The notes: generated by a model not told the origin, from the sequence alone. A DNA stretch of 64,000 nucleotides from Aphelocoma coerulescens (GCF_041296385.1 NW_027183518.1:124001-188000); one strand, 5' to 3'; numbered from the stretch's first letter, positions 1 through 10,463 are shown. A program made the numbers and translations.

Positions 1-255
1 AAGCAGCTCTTGGCTGGACATTTGCAAGTCGCTCCACTGAGTCCATGAAGCCGGTGGCCAGCTGCTTCGTTCTTCGCCTTCTGGGCTCTGGACAGAGCTG
101 AAGCGCAGCGATGGCTCGGAGCTTTGCCGCTCTTCGGCGTGAGCACTGCACGCAGCCACAGGCTGCTGTGCACGGATTTCCCTCAGCTCGACGTACAATC
201 ATTCTCTTGCTGTTTCCCTGAGTCGAAAGTGTCCGTGTAGCTCTCGCTCAGCGAA
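1..255 (+). repeat. Satellite monomer 0, partial (3' 255 bp)
   Basis: Left-edge fragment equivalent to monomer positions 1204-1458. It carries 1249T (base 46), 1272G and 1439T, the left-domain state. It is truncated only by the window boundary. Confidence 0.97.
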
Positions 256-556
256 ATGCGTCAGGAGAGAAACACTTGCTGGATGAGCTTTTCGCTGGCC
301 AAGACTTTCAACGCAGCACCACCATTCGGGCAAGGAGGAGGAGAAAGGAGGAGCATCTTTTCGTCCTGGCCCGTTCTTCTGCGCGAGACGCCTCTCCGCG
401 TCTTCGCTCCCTGCAAGGCTGTAATGTGCGCCGTGGTACTTGGAAGTGAGAAGGCAGGTGCAGAGAGCACCGCGATCTGGCGGCGCCGTGCAGGCTGGAA
501 AGGAAAGAGGGCTGCCACCGGAATGTGGTGCGAATACCGGTTTGCACGCGTCGAGG
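256..556 (+). other. Candidate exon 1 of an in-frame spliced ORF (representative copy)
   Basis: An open frame starts at ATG 256 with a purine at -3 and an in-frame TAG upstream at 238-240. It runs 100 codons plus one base to a donor-like GG|GTAAGC at 556/557; unspliced it ends at 585 after 109 codons. The translation is Arg/Gly/Ala-rich with several Cys and no family I recognise, signal peptide or membrane segment. The segment is unchanged in all 44 copies that contain it. No promoter element was recognised. It may be a chance frame in satellite DNA; it is listed because it joins the next frame exactly when the 47-nt segment is removed. Confidence 0.2.
332..353 (+). other. Polypurine tract (representative copy)
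   Basis: A 22-nt run made only of A and G, built of GGA/GAG triplets, repeated once per monomer. Such tracts can form unusual structures or bind purine-tract proteins; nothing here proves a role. Confidence 0.6.
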
Positions 557-603
557 GTAAGCTCTGGGTGAGCTTGCTGGCCTAAAACTGTTCTCTGTGC
601 CAG
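557..603 (+). other. Intron-like 47-nt segment (representative copy)
   Basis: It begins GTAAGC, has a second donor-like GTGAGC at 568, a CTAAAAC branch-like motif near 582-588, a pyrimidine-rich stretch, and ends TGTGCCAG at 603. GT-AG ends and this internal order match spliceosomal introns. At 47 nt it would be very short for most lineages. It occurs at the same place in every monomer. Splicing is inferred, not shown. Another acceptor-like tract (CTCTTCCAG) ends at 977. Confidence 0.2.
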
Positions 604-673
604 ACGCAGGCGAGAAGCTTTCCGTTAAGAATCAGGCTGCCACGCAAACGGAACGTGGTGCTACCTACCTAGC

Positions 674-681
674 GCTGCGAG
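674..681 (+). repeat. Octamer GCTGCGAG, copy 1 of 4 in the monomer
   Basis: First of four exact direct copies of the octamer within 517 bp of the monomer, all on the + strand. Role unknown. Confidence 0.6.
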
Positions 682-866
682 GGAAAGTGCATAGCCCAGG
701 CGTGTTTCGGCAGAAGCAGCAGCGCGGAGCATTTCGCTGCCGGCACAGCGCTCTCTGGGCGAGAAGCGGACGACGGTTTGACTCCGGCAGAATGAAAGCG
801 CCACATGGTACGAAGAGCATCGGAATGAAGGCAGAGCACCGAGCTGCTGCCGTGCGCATCGCACAG

Positions 867-874
867 GCTGCGAG
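867..874 (+). repeat. Octamer GCTGCGAG, copy 2 of 4 in the monomer
   Basis: Exact second copy, 193 bp after the first. Confidence 0.6.
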
Positions 875-1154
875 AGGAAGCGTGGCTGTCACTGGCTTCT
901 TTGCGGGTTCACGTTAGCAGTTGAAAACAGAAAGTTCCACTTGCAGCTACTTGTGCTGCTACCTATTTCTCTTCCAGCTCTCCCTGGAAAGAATTGTGCC
1001 GAGCTTTACGCTTCCAGATGCACAGATGACGGTGGTAGATGCGGCAGAGAATAGAAAGACAGCGCGCAGCGGACAGTTTCTGGTGCTTTACGTGAGGCAA
1101 GGGGGAAGTGCAGCCCAGCAGTGGCTTTTACTTCTGGAGCCTTTTGCTTTGGTA

Positions 1155-1168
1155 GCAGCAGCTGCTGC
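1155..1168. repeat. 14-bp perfect palindrome GCAGCAGCTGCTGC (representative copy)
   Basis: The sequence equals its own reverse complement over 14 bp. It contains a CAGCTG E-box-type core. It sits 6 bp before the segment lost in monomers 39 and 43, so it may have favoured slippage there (inference). Confidence 0.6.
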
Positions 1169-1171
1169 GAG
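1164..1171 (+). repeat. Octamer GCTGCGAG, copy 3 of 4 in the monomer
   Basis: Exact third copy, overlapping the 3' part of the palindrome at 1155-1168. Confidence 0.6.
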
Positions 1172-1182
1172 TGGGCAACGGA

Positions 1183-1190
1183 GCTGCGAG
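1183..1190 (+). repeat. Octamer GCTGCGAG, copy 4 of 4 in the monomer
   Basis: Exact fourth copy, 19 bp after the third. The 7-bp deletion in monomers 39 and 43 lies between these two copies and shortens their spacing to 12 bp. Confidence 0.6.
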
Positions 1191-1270
1191 AGTGCGTAAT
1201 GTGACGGCACATCTCGCTGAGAAGGAAGCTGCCGAGCCGCAGCGTGTTGTGCTCCGTTTCAAGGCTACTT

Positions 1271-1282
1271 GGAGGAGGGGGG
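1271..1282 (+). other. G-rich run GGAGGAGGGGGG (representative copy)
   Basis: Twelve bases with ten G, once per monomer. It could at best form a two-tier quadruplex; weak evidence. Confidence 0.4.
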
Positions 1283-1457
1283 TACTCGAAGAACGCCTTC
1301 TTTCTGGACGCGTCCTTCTGGGTGTGCTCAAGCTGCATGGGCTCGGCAGCACGGAAGGTGTAAGAACCTGTTTCTGGCCAGGCAGTGTGCTGGAGTGCAA
1401 AGGGCTGCGCCTTCCTTTCTGAAGCAGCCCAGAGCATTCTCAGCGGAATCTGCTTGT

Positions 1458-1526
1458 GAAGCAGCTCTTGGCTGGACATTTGCAAGTCGCTCCACTGAGT
1501 CCATGAAGCCGGTGGCCAGCTGCTTC
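1458..1526. repeat. 9-bp inverted repeat with 51-nt loop (representative copy)
   Basis: GAAGCAGCT at 1458-1466 is the reverse complement of AGCTGCTTC at 1518-1526. The s1249 variable site (base 1504) lies in the loop, and s1272 (base 1527) lies just after the right arm. The stem is short, so a cruciform or RNA hairpin is only a possibility. Confidence 0.4.
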
Positions 1527-1713
1527 GTTCTTCGCCTTCTGGGCTCTGGACAGAGCTGAAGCGCAGCGATGGCTCGGAGCTTTGCCGCTCTTCGGCGTGA
1601 GCACTGCACGCAGCCACAGGCTGCTGTGCACGGATTTCCCTCAGCTCGACGTACAATCATTCTCTTGCTGTTTCCCTGAGTCGAAAGTGTCCGTGTAGCT
1701 CTCGCTCAGCGAA

Positions 1714-3173
1714 ATGCGTCAGGAGAGAAACACTTGCTGGATGAGCTTTTCGCTGGCCAAGACTTTCAACGCAGCACCACCATTCGGGCAAGGAGGAGGA
1801 GAAAGGAGGAGCATCTTTTCGTCCTGGCCCGTTCTTCTGCGCGAGACGCCTCTCCGCGTCTTCGCTCCCTGCAAGGCTGTAATGTGCGCCGTGGTACTTG
1901 GAAGTGAGAAGGCAGGTGCAGAGAGCACCGCGATCTGGCGGCGCCGTGCAGGCTGGAAAGGAAAGAGGGCTGCCACCGGAATGTGGTGCGAATACCGGTT
2001 TGCACGCGTCGAGGGTAAGCTCTGGGTGAGCTTGCTGGCCTAAAACTGTTCTCTGTGCCAGACGCAGGCGAGAAGCTTTCCGTTAAGAATCAGGCTGCCA
2101 CGCAAACAGAACGTGGTGCTACCTACCTAGCGCTGCGAGGGAAAGTGCATAGCCCAGGCGTGTTTCGGCAGAAGCAGCAGCGCGGAGCATTTCGCTGCCG
2201 GCACAGCGCTCTCTGGGCGAGAAGCGGACGACGGTTTGACTCCGGCAGAATGAAAGCGCCACATGGTACGAAGAGCATCGGAATGAAGGCAGAGCACCGA
2301 GCTGCTGCCGTGCGCATCGCACAGGCTGCGAGAGGAAGCGTGGCTGTCACTGGCTTCTTTGCGGGTTCACGTTAGCAGTTGAAAACAGAAAGTTCCACTT
2401 GCAGCTACTTGTGCTGCTACCTATTTCTCTTCCAGCTCTCCCTGGAAAGAATTGTGCCGAGCTTTACGCTTCCAGATGCACAGATGACGGTGGTAGATGC
2501 GGCAGAGAATAGAAAGACAGCGCGCAGCGGACAGAGTTTCTGGTGCTTTACGTGAGGCAAGGGGGAAGTGCAGCCCAGCAGTGGCTTTTACTTCTGGAGC
2601 CTTTTGCTTTGGTAGCAGCAGCTGCTGCGAGTGGGCAACGGAGCTGCGAGAGTGCGTAATGTGACGGCACATCTCGCTGAGAAGGAAGCTGCCGAGCCGC
2701 AGCGTGTTGTGCTCCGTTTCAAGGCTACTTGGAGGAGGGGGGTACTCGAAGAACGCCTTCTTTCTGGACGCGTCCTTCTGGGTGTGCTCAAGCTGCATGG
2801 ACTCGGCAGCACGGAAGGTGTAAGAACCTGTTTCTGGCCAGGCAGTGTGCTGGAGTGCAAAGGGCTGCGCCTTCCTTTCTGAAGCAGCCCAGAGCATTCT
2901 CAGCGGAATCTGCTTGTGAAGCAGCTCTTGGCTGGACATTTGCAAGTCGCTCCACTGAGTCCATGAAGCCGGTGGCCAGCTGCTTCGTTCTTCGCCTTCT
3001 GGGCTCTGGACAGAGCTGAAGCGCAGCGATGGCTCGGAGCTTTGCCGCTCTTCGGCGTGAGCACTGCACGCAGCCACAGGCTGCTGTGCACGGATTTCCC
3101 TCAGCTCGACGTACAATCATTCTCTTGCTGTTTCCCTGAGTCGAAAGTGTCCGTGTAGCTCTCGCTCAGCGAA
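1714..3173 (+). repeat. Satellite monomer 2 (1460 bp)
   Basis: Alleles: 395A, no CTA, 476A, 693T, AG insertion at 2533-2536 (ACAGAGTTT instead of ACAGTTT), 1086A, 1249T. One of two copies with the AG insertion; the other is monomer 8. Confidence 0.98.
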
Positions 3174-4631
3174 ATGCGTCAGGAGAGAAACACTTGCTGG
3201 ATGAGCTTTTCGCTGGCCAAGACTTTCAACGCAGCACCACCATTCGGGCAAGGAGGAGGAGAAAGGAGGAGCATCTTTTCGTCCTGGCCCGTTCTTCTGC
3301 GCGAGACGCCTCTCCGCGTCTTCGCTCCCTGCAAGGCTGTAATGTGCGCCGTGGTACTTGGAAGTGAGAAGGCAGGTGCAGAGAGCACCGCGATCTGGCG
3401 GCGCCGTGCAGGCTGGAAAGGAAAGAGGGCTGCCACCGGAATGTGGTGCGAATACCGGTTTGCACGCGTCGAGGGTAAGCTCTGGGTGAGCTTGCTGGCC
3501 TAAAACTGTTCTCTGTGCCAGACGCAGGCGAGAAGCTTTCCGTTAAGAATCAGGCTGCCACGCAAACAGAACGTGGTGCTACCTACCTAGCGCTGCGAGG
3601 GAAAGTGCATAGCCCAGGCGTGTTTCGGCAGAAGCAGCAGCGCGGAGCATTTCGCTGCCGGCACAGCGCTCTCTGGGCGAGAAGCGGACGACGGTTTGAC
3701 TCCGGCAGAATGAAAGCGCCACATGGTACGAAGAGCATCGGAATGAAGGCAGAGCACCGAGCTGCTGCCGTGCGCATCGCACAGGCTGCGAGAGGAAGCG
3801 TGGCTGTCACTGGCTTCTTTGCGGGTTCACGTTAGCAGTTGAAAACAGAAAGTTCCACTTGCAGCGACTTGTGCTGCTACCTATTTCTCTTCCAGCTCTC
3901 CCTGGAAAGAATTGTGCCGAGCTTTACGCTTCCAGATGCACAGATGACGGTGGTAGATGCGGCAGAGAATAGAAAGACAGCGCGCAGCGGACAGTTTCTG
4001 GTGCTTTACGTGAGGCAAGGGGGAAGTGCAGCCCAGCAGTGGCTTTTACTTCTGGAGCCTTTTGCTTTGGTAGCAGCAGCTGCTGCGAGTGGGCAACGGA
4101 GCTGCGAGAGTGCGTAATGTGACGGCACATCTCGCTGAGAAGGAAGCTGCCGAGCCGCAGCGTGTTGTGCTCCGTTTCAAGGCTACTTGGAGGAGGGGGG
4201 TACTCGAAGAACGCCTTCTTTCTGGACGCGTCCTTCTGGGTGTGCTCAAGCTGCATGGACTCGGCAGCACGGAAGGTGTAAGAACCTGTTTCTGGCCAGG
4301 CAGTGTGCTGGAGTGCAAAGGGCTGCGCCTTCCTTTCTGAAGCAGCCCAGAGCATTCTCAGCGGAATCTGCTTGTGAAGCAGCTCTTGGCTGGACATTTG
4401 CAAGTCGCTCCACTGAGTCCATGAAGCCGGTGGCCAGCTGCTTCCTTCTTCGCCTTCTGGGCTCTGGACAGAGCTGAAGCGCAGCGATGGCTCGGAGCTT
4501 TGCCGCTCTTCGGCGTGAGCACTGCACGCAGCCACAGGCTGCTGTGCACGGATTTCCCTCAGCTCGACGTACAATCATTCTCTTGCTGTTTCCCTGAGTC
4601 GAAAGTGTCCGTGTAGCTCTCGCTCAGCGAA
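3174..4631 (+). repeat. Satellite monomer 3 (1458 bp)
   Basis: Alleles: 395A, no CTA, 476A, 693G (base 3866, shared only with monomer 9), 1086A (4259), 1249T, 1272C (base 4445, shared only with monomer 42). Confidence 0.98.
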
Positions 4632-6089
4632 ATGCGTCAGGAGAGAAACACTTGCTGGATGAGCTTTTCGCTGGCCAAGACTTTCAACGCAGCACCACCA
4701 TTCGGGCAAGGAGGAGGAGAAAGGAGGAGCATCTTTTCGTCCTGGCCCGTTCTTCTGCGCGAGACGCCTCTCCGCGTCTTCGCTCCCTGCAAGGCTGTAA
4801 TGTGCGCCGTGGTACTTGGAAGTGAGAAGGCAGGTGCAGAGAGCACCGCGATCTGGCGGCGCCGTGCAGGCTGGAAAGGAAAGAGGGCTGCCACCGGAAT
4901 GTGGTGCGAATACCGGTTTGCACGCGTCGAGGGTAAGCTCTGGGTGAGCTTGCTGGCCTAAAACTGTTCTCTGTGCCAGACGCAGGCGAGAAGCTTTCCG
5001 TTAAGAATCAGGCTGCCACGCAAACAGAACGTGGTGCTACCTACCTAGCGCTGCGAGGGAAAGTGCATAGCCCAGGCGTGTTTCGGCAGAAGCAGCAGCG
5101 CGGAGCATTTCGCTGCCGGCACAGCGCTCTCTGGGCGAGAAGCGGACGACGGTTTGACTCCGGCAGAATGAAAGCGCCACATGGTACGAAGAGCATCGGA
5201 ATGAAGGCAGAGCACCGAGCTGCTGCCGTGCGCATCGCACAGGCTGCGAGAGGAAGCGTGGCTGTCACTGGCTTCTTTGCGGGTTCACGTTAGCAGTTGA
5301 AAACAGAAAGTTCCACTTGCAGCTACTTGTGCTGCTACCTATTTCTCTTCCAGCTCTCCCTGGAAAGAATTGTGCCGAGCTTTACGCTTCCAGATGCACA
5401 GATGACGGTGGTAGATGCGGCAGAGAATAGAAAGACAGCGCGCAGCGGACAGTTTCTGGTGCTTTACGTGAGGCAAGGGGGAAGTGCAGCCCAGCAGTGG
5501 CTTTTACTTCTGGAGCCTTTTGCTTTGGTAGCAGCAGCTGCTGCGAGTGGGCAACGGAGCTGCGAGAGTGCGTAATGTGACGGCACATCTCGCTGAGAAG
5601 GAAGCTGCCGAGCCGCAGCGTGTTGTGCTCCGTTTCAAGGCTACTTGGAGGAGGGGGGTACTCGAAGAACGCCTTCTTTCTGGACGCGTCCTTCTGGGTG
5701 TGCTCAAGCTGCATGGACTCGGCAGCACGGAAGGTGTAAGAACCTGTTTCTGGCCAGGCAGTGTGCTGGAGTGCAAAGGGCTGCGCCTTCCTTTCTGAAG
5801 CAGCCCAGAGCATTCTCAGCGGAATCTGCTTGTGAAGCAGCTCTTGGCTGGACATTTGCAAGTCGCTCCACTGAGTCCATGAAGCCGGTGGCCAGCTGCT
5901 TCGTTCTTCGCCTTCTGGGCTCTGGACAGAGCTGAAGCGCAGCGATGGCTCGGAGCTTTGCCGCTCTTCGGCGTGAGCACTGCACGCAGCCACAGGCTGC
6001 TGTGCACGGATTTCCCTCAGCTCGACGTACAATCATTCTCTTGCTGTTTCCCTGAGTCGAAAGTGTCCGTGTAGCTCTCGCTCAGCGAA
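4632..6089 (+). repeat. Satellite monomer 4 (1458 bp)
   Basis: Alleles: 395A, no CTA, 476A, 693T, 1086A, 1249T, 1272G. No difference from monomer 5 was noticed. Confidence 0.98.
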
Positions 6090-7547
6090 ATGCGTCAGGA
6101 GAGAAACACTTGCTGGATGAGCTTTTCGCTGGCCAAGACTTTCAACGCAGCACCACCATTCGGGCAAGGAGGAGGAGAAAGGAGGAGCATCTTTTCGTCC
6201 TGGCCCGTTCTTCTGCGCGAGACGCCTCTCCGCGTCTTCGCTCCCTGCAAGGCTGTAATGTGCGCCGTGGTACTTGGAAGTGAGAAGGCAGGTGCAGAGA
6301 GCACCGCGATCTGGCGGCGCCGTGCAGGCTGGAAAGGAAAGAGGGCTGCCACCGGAATGTGGTGCGAATACCGGTTTGCACGCGTCGAGGGTAAGCTCTG
6401 GGTGAGCTTGCTGGCCTAAAACTGTTCTCTGTGCCAGACGCAGGCGAGAAGCTTTCCGTTAAGAATCAGGCTGCCACGCAAACAGAACGTGGTGCTACCT
6501 ACCTAGCGCTGCGAGGGAAAGTGCATAGCCCAGGCGTGTTTCGGCAGAAGCAGCAGCGCGGAGCATTTCGCTGCCGGCACAGCGCTCTCTGGGCGAGAAG
6601 CGGACGACGGTTTGACTCCGGCAGAATGAAAGCGCCACATGGTACGAAGAGCATCGGAATGAAGGCAGAGCACCGAGCTGCTGCCGTGCGCATCGCACAG
6701 GCTGCGAGAGGAAGCGTGGCTGTCACTGGCTTCTTTGCGGGTTCACGTTAGCAGTTGAAAACAGAAAGTTCCACTTGCAGCTACTTGTGCTGCTACCTAT
6801 TTCTCTTCCAGCTCTCCCTGGAAAGAATTGTGCCGAGCTTTACGCTTCCAGATGCACAGATGACGGTGGTAGATGCGGCAGAGAATAGAAAGACAGCGCG
6901 CAGCGGACAGTTTCTGGTGCTTTACGTGAGGCAAGGGGGAAGTGCAGCCCAGCAGTGGCTTTTACTTCTGGAGCCTTTTGCTTTGGTAGCAGCAGCTGCT
7001 GCGAGTGGGCAACGGAGCTGCGAGAGTGCGTAATGTGACGGCACATCTCGCTGAGAAGGAAGCTGCCGAGCCGCAGCGTGTTGTGCTCCGTTTCAAGGCT
7101 ACTTGGAGGAGGGGGGTACTCGAAGAACGCCTTCTTTCTGGACGCGTCCTTCTGGGTGTGCTCAAGCTGCATGGACTCGGCAGCACGGAAGGTGTAAGAA
7201 CCTGTTTCTGGCCAGGCAGTGTGCTGGAGTGCAAAGGGCTGCGCCTTCCTTTCTGAAGCAGCCCAGAGCATTCTCAGCGGAATCTGCTTGTGAAGCAGCT
7301 CTTGGCTGGACATTTGCAAGTCGCTCCACTGAGTCCATGAAGCCGGTGGCCAGCTGCTTCGTTCTTCGCCTTCTGGGCTCTGGACAGAGCTGAAGCGCAG
7401 CGATGGCTCGGAGCTTTGCCGCTCTTCGGCGTGAGCACTGCACGCAGCCACAGGCTGCTGTGCACGGATTTCCCTCAGCTCGACGTACAATCATTCTCTT
7501 GCTGTTTCCCTGAGTCGAAAGTGTCCGTGTAGCTCTCGCTCAGCGAA
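6090..7547 (+). repeat. Satellite monomer 5 (1458 bp)
   Basis: Alleles: 395A, no CTA, 476A, 693T, 1086A, 1249T, 1272G. Confidence 0.98.
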
Positions 7548-9005
7548 ATGCGTCAGGAGAGAAACACTTGCTGGATGAGCTTTTCGCTGGCCAAGACTTT
7601 CAACGCAGCACCACCATTCGGGCAAGGAGGAGGAGAAAGGAGGAGCATCTTTTCGTCCTGGCCCGTTCTTCTGCGCGAGACGCCTCTCCGCGTCTTCGCT
7701 CCCTGCAAGGCTGTAATGTGCGCCGTGGTACTTGGAAGTGAGAAGGCAGGTGCAGAGAGCACCGCGATCTGGCGGCGCCGTGCAGGCTGGAAAGGAAAGA
7801 GGGCTGCCACCGGAATGTGGTGCGAATACCGGTTTGCACGCGTCGAGGGTAAGCTCTGGGTGAGCTTGCTGGCCTAAAACTGTTCTCTGTGCCAGACGCA
7901 GGCGAGAAGCTTTCCGTTAAGAATCAGGCTGCCACGCAAACGGAACGTGGTGCTACCTACCTAGCGCTGCGAGGGAAAGTGCATAGCCCAGGCGTGTTTC
8001 GGCAGAAGCAGCAGCGCGGAGCATTTCGCTGCCGGCACAGCGCTCTCTGGGCGAGAAGCGGACGACGGTTTGACTCCGGCAGAATGAAAGCGCCACATGG
8101 TACGAAGAGCATCGGAATGAAGGCAGAGCACCGAGCTGCTGCCGTGCGCATCGCACAGGCTGCGAGAGGAAGCGTGGCTGTCACTGGCTTCTTTGCGGGT
8201 TCACGTTAGCAGTTGAAAACAGAAAGTTCCACTTGCAGCTACTTGTGCTGCTACCTATTTCTCTTCCAGCTCTCCCTGGAAAGAATTGTGCCGAGCTTTA
8301 CGCTTCCAGATGCACAGATGACGGTGGTAGATGCGGCAGAGAATAGAAAGACAGCGCGCAGCGGACAGTTTCTGGTGCTTTACGTGAGGCAAGGGGGAAG
8401 TGCAGCCCAGCAGTGGCTTTTACTTCTGGAGCCTTTTGCTTTGGTAGCAGCAGCTGCTGCGAGTGGGCAACGGAGCTGCGAGAGTGCGTAATGTGACGGC
8501 ACATCTCGCTGAGAAGGAAGCTGCCGAGCCGCAGCGTGTTGTGCTCCGTTTCAAGGCTACTTGGAGGAGGGGGGTACTCGAAGAACGCCTTCTTTCTGGA
8601 CGCGTCCTTCTGGGTGTGCTCAAGCTGCATGGACTCGGCAGCACGGAAGGTGTAAGAACCTGTTTCTGGCCAGGCAGTGTGCTGGAGTGCAAAGGGCTGC
8701 GCCTTCCTTTCTGAAGCAGCCCAGAGCATTCTCAGCGGAATCTGCTTGTGAAGCAGCTCTTGGCTGGACATTTGCAAGTCGCTCCACTGAGTCCATGAAG
8801 CCGGTGGCCAGCTGCTTCGTTCTTCGCCTTCTGGGCTCTGGACAGAGCTGAAGCGCAGCGATGGCTCGGAGCTTTGCCGCTCTTCGGCGTGAGCACTGCA
8901 CGCAGCCACAGGCTGCTGTGCACGGATTTCCCTCAGCTCGACGTACAATCATTCTCTTGCTGTTTCCCTGAGTCGAAAGTGTCCGTGTAGCTCTCGCTCA
9001 GCGAA
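7548..9005 (+). repeat. Satellite monomer 6 (1458 bp)
   Basis: Alleles: 395G, no CTA, 476A, 693T, 1086A, 1249T. First of three adjacent 395G copies. Confidence 0.98.
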
Positions 9006-10463
9006 ATGCGTCAGGAGAGAAACACTTGCTGGATGAGCTTTTCGCTGGCCAAGACTTTCAACGCAGCACCACCATTCGGGCAAGGAGGAGGAGAAAGGAG
9101 GAGCATCTTTTCGTCCTGGCCCGTTCTTCTGCGCGAGACGCCTCTCCGCGTCTTCGCTCCCTGCAAGGCTGTAATGTGCGCCGTGGTACTTGGAAGTGAG
9201 AAGGCAGGTGCAGAGAGCACCGCGATCTGGCGGCGCCGTGCAGGCTGGAAAGGAAAGAGGGCTGCCACCGGAATGTGGTGCGAATACCGGTTTGCACGCG
9301 TCGAGGGTAAGCTCTGGGTGAGCTTGCTGGCCTAAAACTGTTCTCTGTGCCAGACGCAGGCGAGAAGCTTTCCGTTAAGAATCAGGCTGCCACGCAAACG
9401 GAACGTGGTGCTACCTACCTAGCGCTGCGAGGGAAAGTGCATAGCCCAGGCGTGTTTCGGCAGAAGCAGCAGCGCGGAGCATTTCGCTGCCGGCACAGCG
9501 CTCTCTGGGCGAGAAGCGGACGACGGTTTGACTCCGGCAGAATGAAAGCGCCACATGGTACGAAGAGCATCGGAATGAAGGCAGAGCACCGAGCTGCTGC
9601 CGTGCGCATCGCACAGGCTGCGAGAGGAAGCGTGGCTGTCACTGGCTTCTTTGCGGGTTCACGTTAGCAGTTGAAAACAGAAAGTTCCACTTGCAGCTAC
9701 TTGTGCTGCTACCTATTTCTCTTCCAGCTCTCCCTGGAAAGAATTGTGCCGAGCTTTACGCTTCCAGATGCACAGATGACGGTGGTAGATGCGGCAGAGA
9801 ATAGAAAGACAGCGCGCAGCGGACAGTTTCTGGTGCTTTACGTGAGGCAAGGGGGAAGTGCAGCCCAGCAGTGGCTTTTACTTCTGGAGCCTTTTGCTTT
9901 GGTAGCAGCAGCTGCTGCGAGTGGGCAACGGAGCTGCGAGAGTGCGTAATGTGACGGCACATCTCGCTGAGAAGGAAGCTGCCGAGCCGCAGCGTGTTGT
10001 GCTCCGTTTCAAGGCTACTTGGAGGAGGGGGGTACTCGAAGAACGCCTTCTTTCTGGACGCGTCCTTCTGGGTGTGCTCAAGCTGCATGGACTCGGCAGC
10101 ACGGAAGGTGTAAGAACCTGTTTCTGGCCAGGCAGTGTGCTGGAGTGCAAAGGGCTGCGCCTTCCTTTCTGAAGCAGCCCAGAGCATTCTCAGCGGAATC
10201 TGCTTGTGAAGCAGCTCTTGGCTGGACATTTGCAAGTCGCTCCACTGAGTCCATGAAGCCGGTGGCCAGCTGCTTCGTTCTTCGCCTTCTGGGCTCTGGA
10301 CAGAGCTGAAGCGCAGCGATGGCTCGGAGCTTTGCCGCTCTTCGGCGTGAGCACTGCACGCAGCCACAGGCTGCTGTGCACGGATTTCCCTCAGCTCGAC
10401 GTACAATCATTCTCTTGCTGTTTCCCTGAGTCGAAAGTGTCCGTGTAGCTCTCGCTCAGCGAA
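9006..10463 (+). repeat. Satellite monomer 7 (1458 bp)
   Basis: Alleles: 395G, no CTA, 476A, 693T, 1086A, 1249T; same state as monomer 6. Confidence 0.98.

Larger units (their letters stand above)
604..917 (+). other. Candidate exon 2 of an in-frame spliced ORF (representative copy)
   Basis: Removing 557-603 joins G556 to AC604-605 to make one Asp codon, then continues open to a TAG at 915-917, giving 204 codons in total (205 in CTA-bearing copies). Without splicing this frame has no ATG near its beginning, only a GTG at 597. Recurrent variants inside it are mild: 395 A/G and 476 A/G both fall in third codon positions and are silent, and the CTA insertion adds one Thr. Two single-copy changes alter residues: Ala to Thr in monomer 40 and Ser to Asn in monomer 43. 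No recognisable domain. Confidence 0.2.
256..1713 (+). repeat. Satellite monomer 1 (1458 bp)
   Basis: Reference copy for numbering. Alleles: 395G (base 650), no CTA, 476A (731), 693T (948), no AG insertion, no deletion, 1086G (1341), 1249T (1504). It is the only 1249T copy in the left domain with 1086G. Confidence 0.98.

Noticed and set aside
250..261. CAGCGAAATGCG, identical to a 12-nt stretch of eukaryotic 5.8S rRNA
   Set aside because: The match stops after 12 nt and the flanks do not continue the 5.8S sequence; no other rRNA similarity was seen in the monomer.
388..396. GAGACGCC, close to a GAGACG-type promoter motif reported in Toxoplasma
   Set aside because: The base before GAGACG is C, not A or T, it occurs once per monomer, and organism identity is uncertain.
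256..585. Many small frames (60-110 codons) on both strands in every monomer, for example at 256-585, 1171-1422, 1269-1559 and the minus frame 1328-1660
   Set aside because: They overlap each other in several frames, match no family I know, and recur only because the DNA recurs. Apart from the candidate spliced frame, none has supporting signals, so none is called as a CDS.
903..915. GCGGGTTCACGTT, like a tRNA B box (T-loop)
   Set aside because: Key positions of the B-box consensus do not match, and no A box or cloverleaf could be built upstream.
1073..1098. CAGTTTCTGGTGCTTTACGTG, loosely like the 3' part of a trypanosomatid spliced leader, in a tandem array that could recall mini-exon repeats
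   Set aside because: Only CAGTTTCTG and CTTTA agree; the AACTAACGCTA 5' end is absent, and the AG insertion at 820 falls inside the match in two copies.
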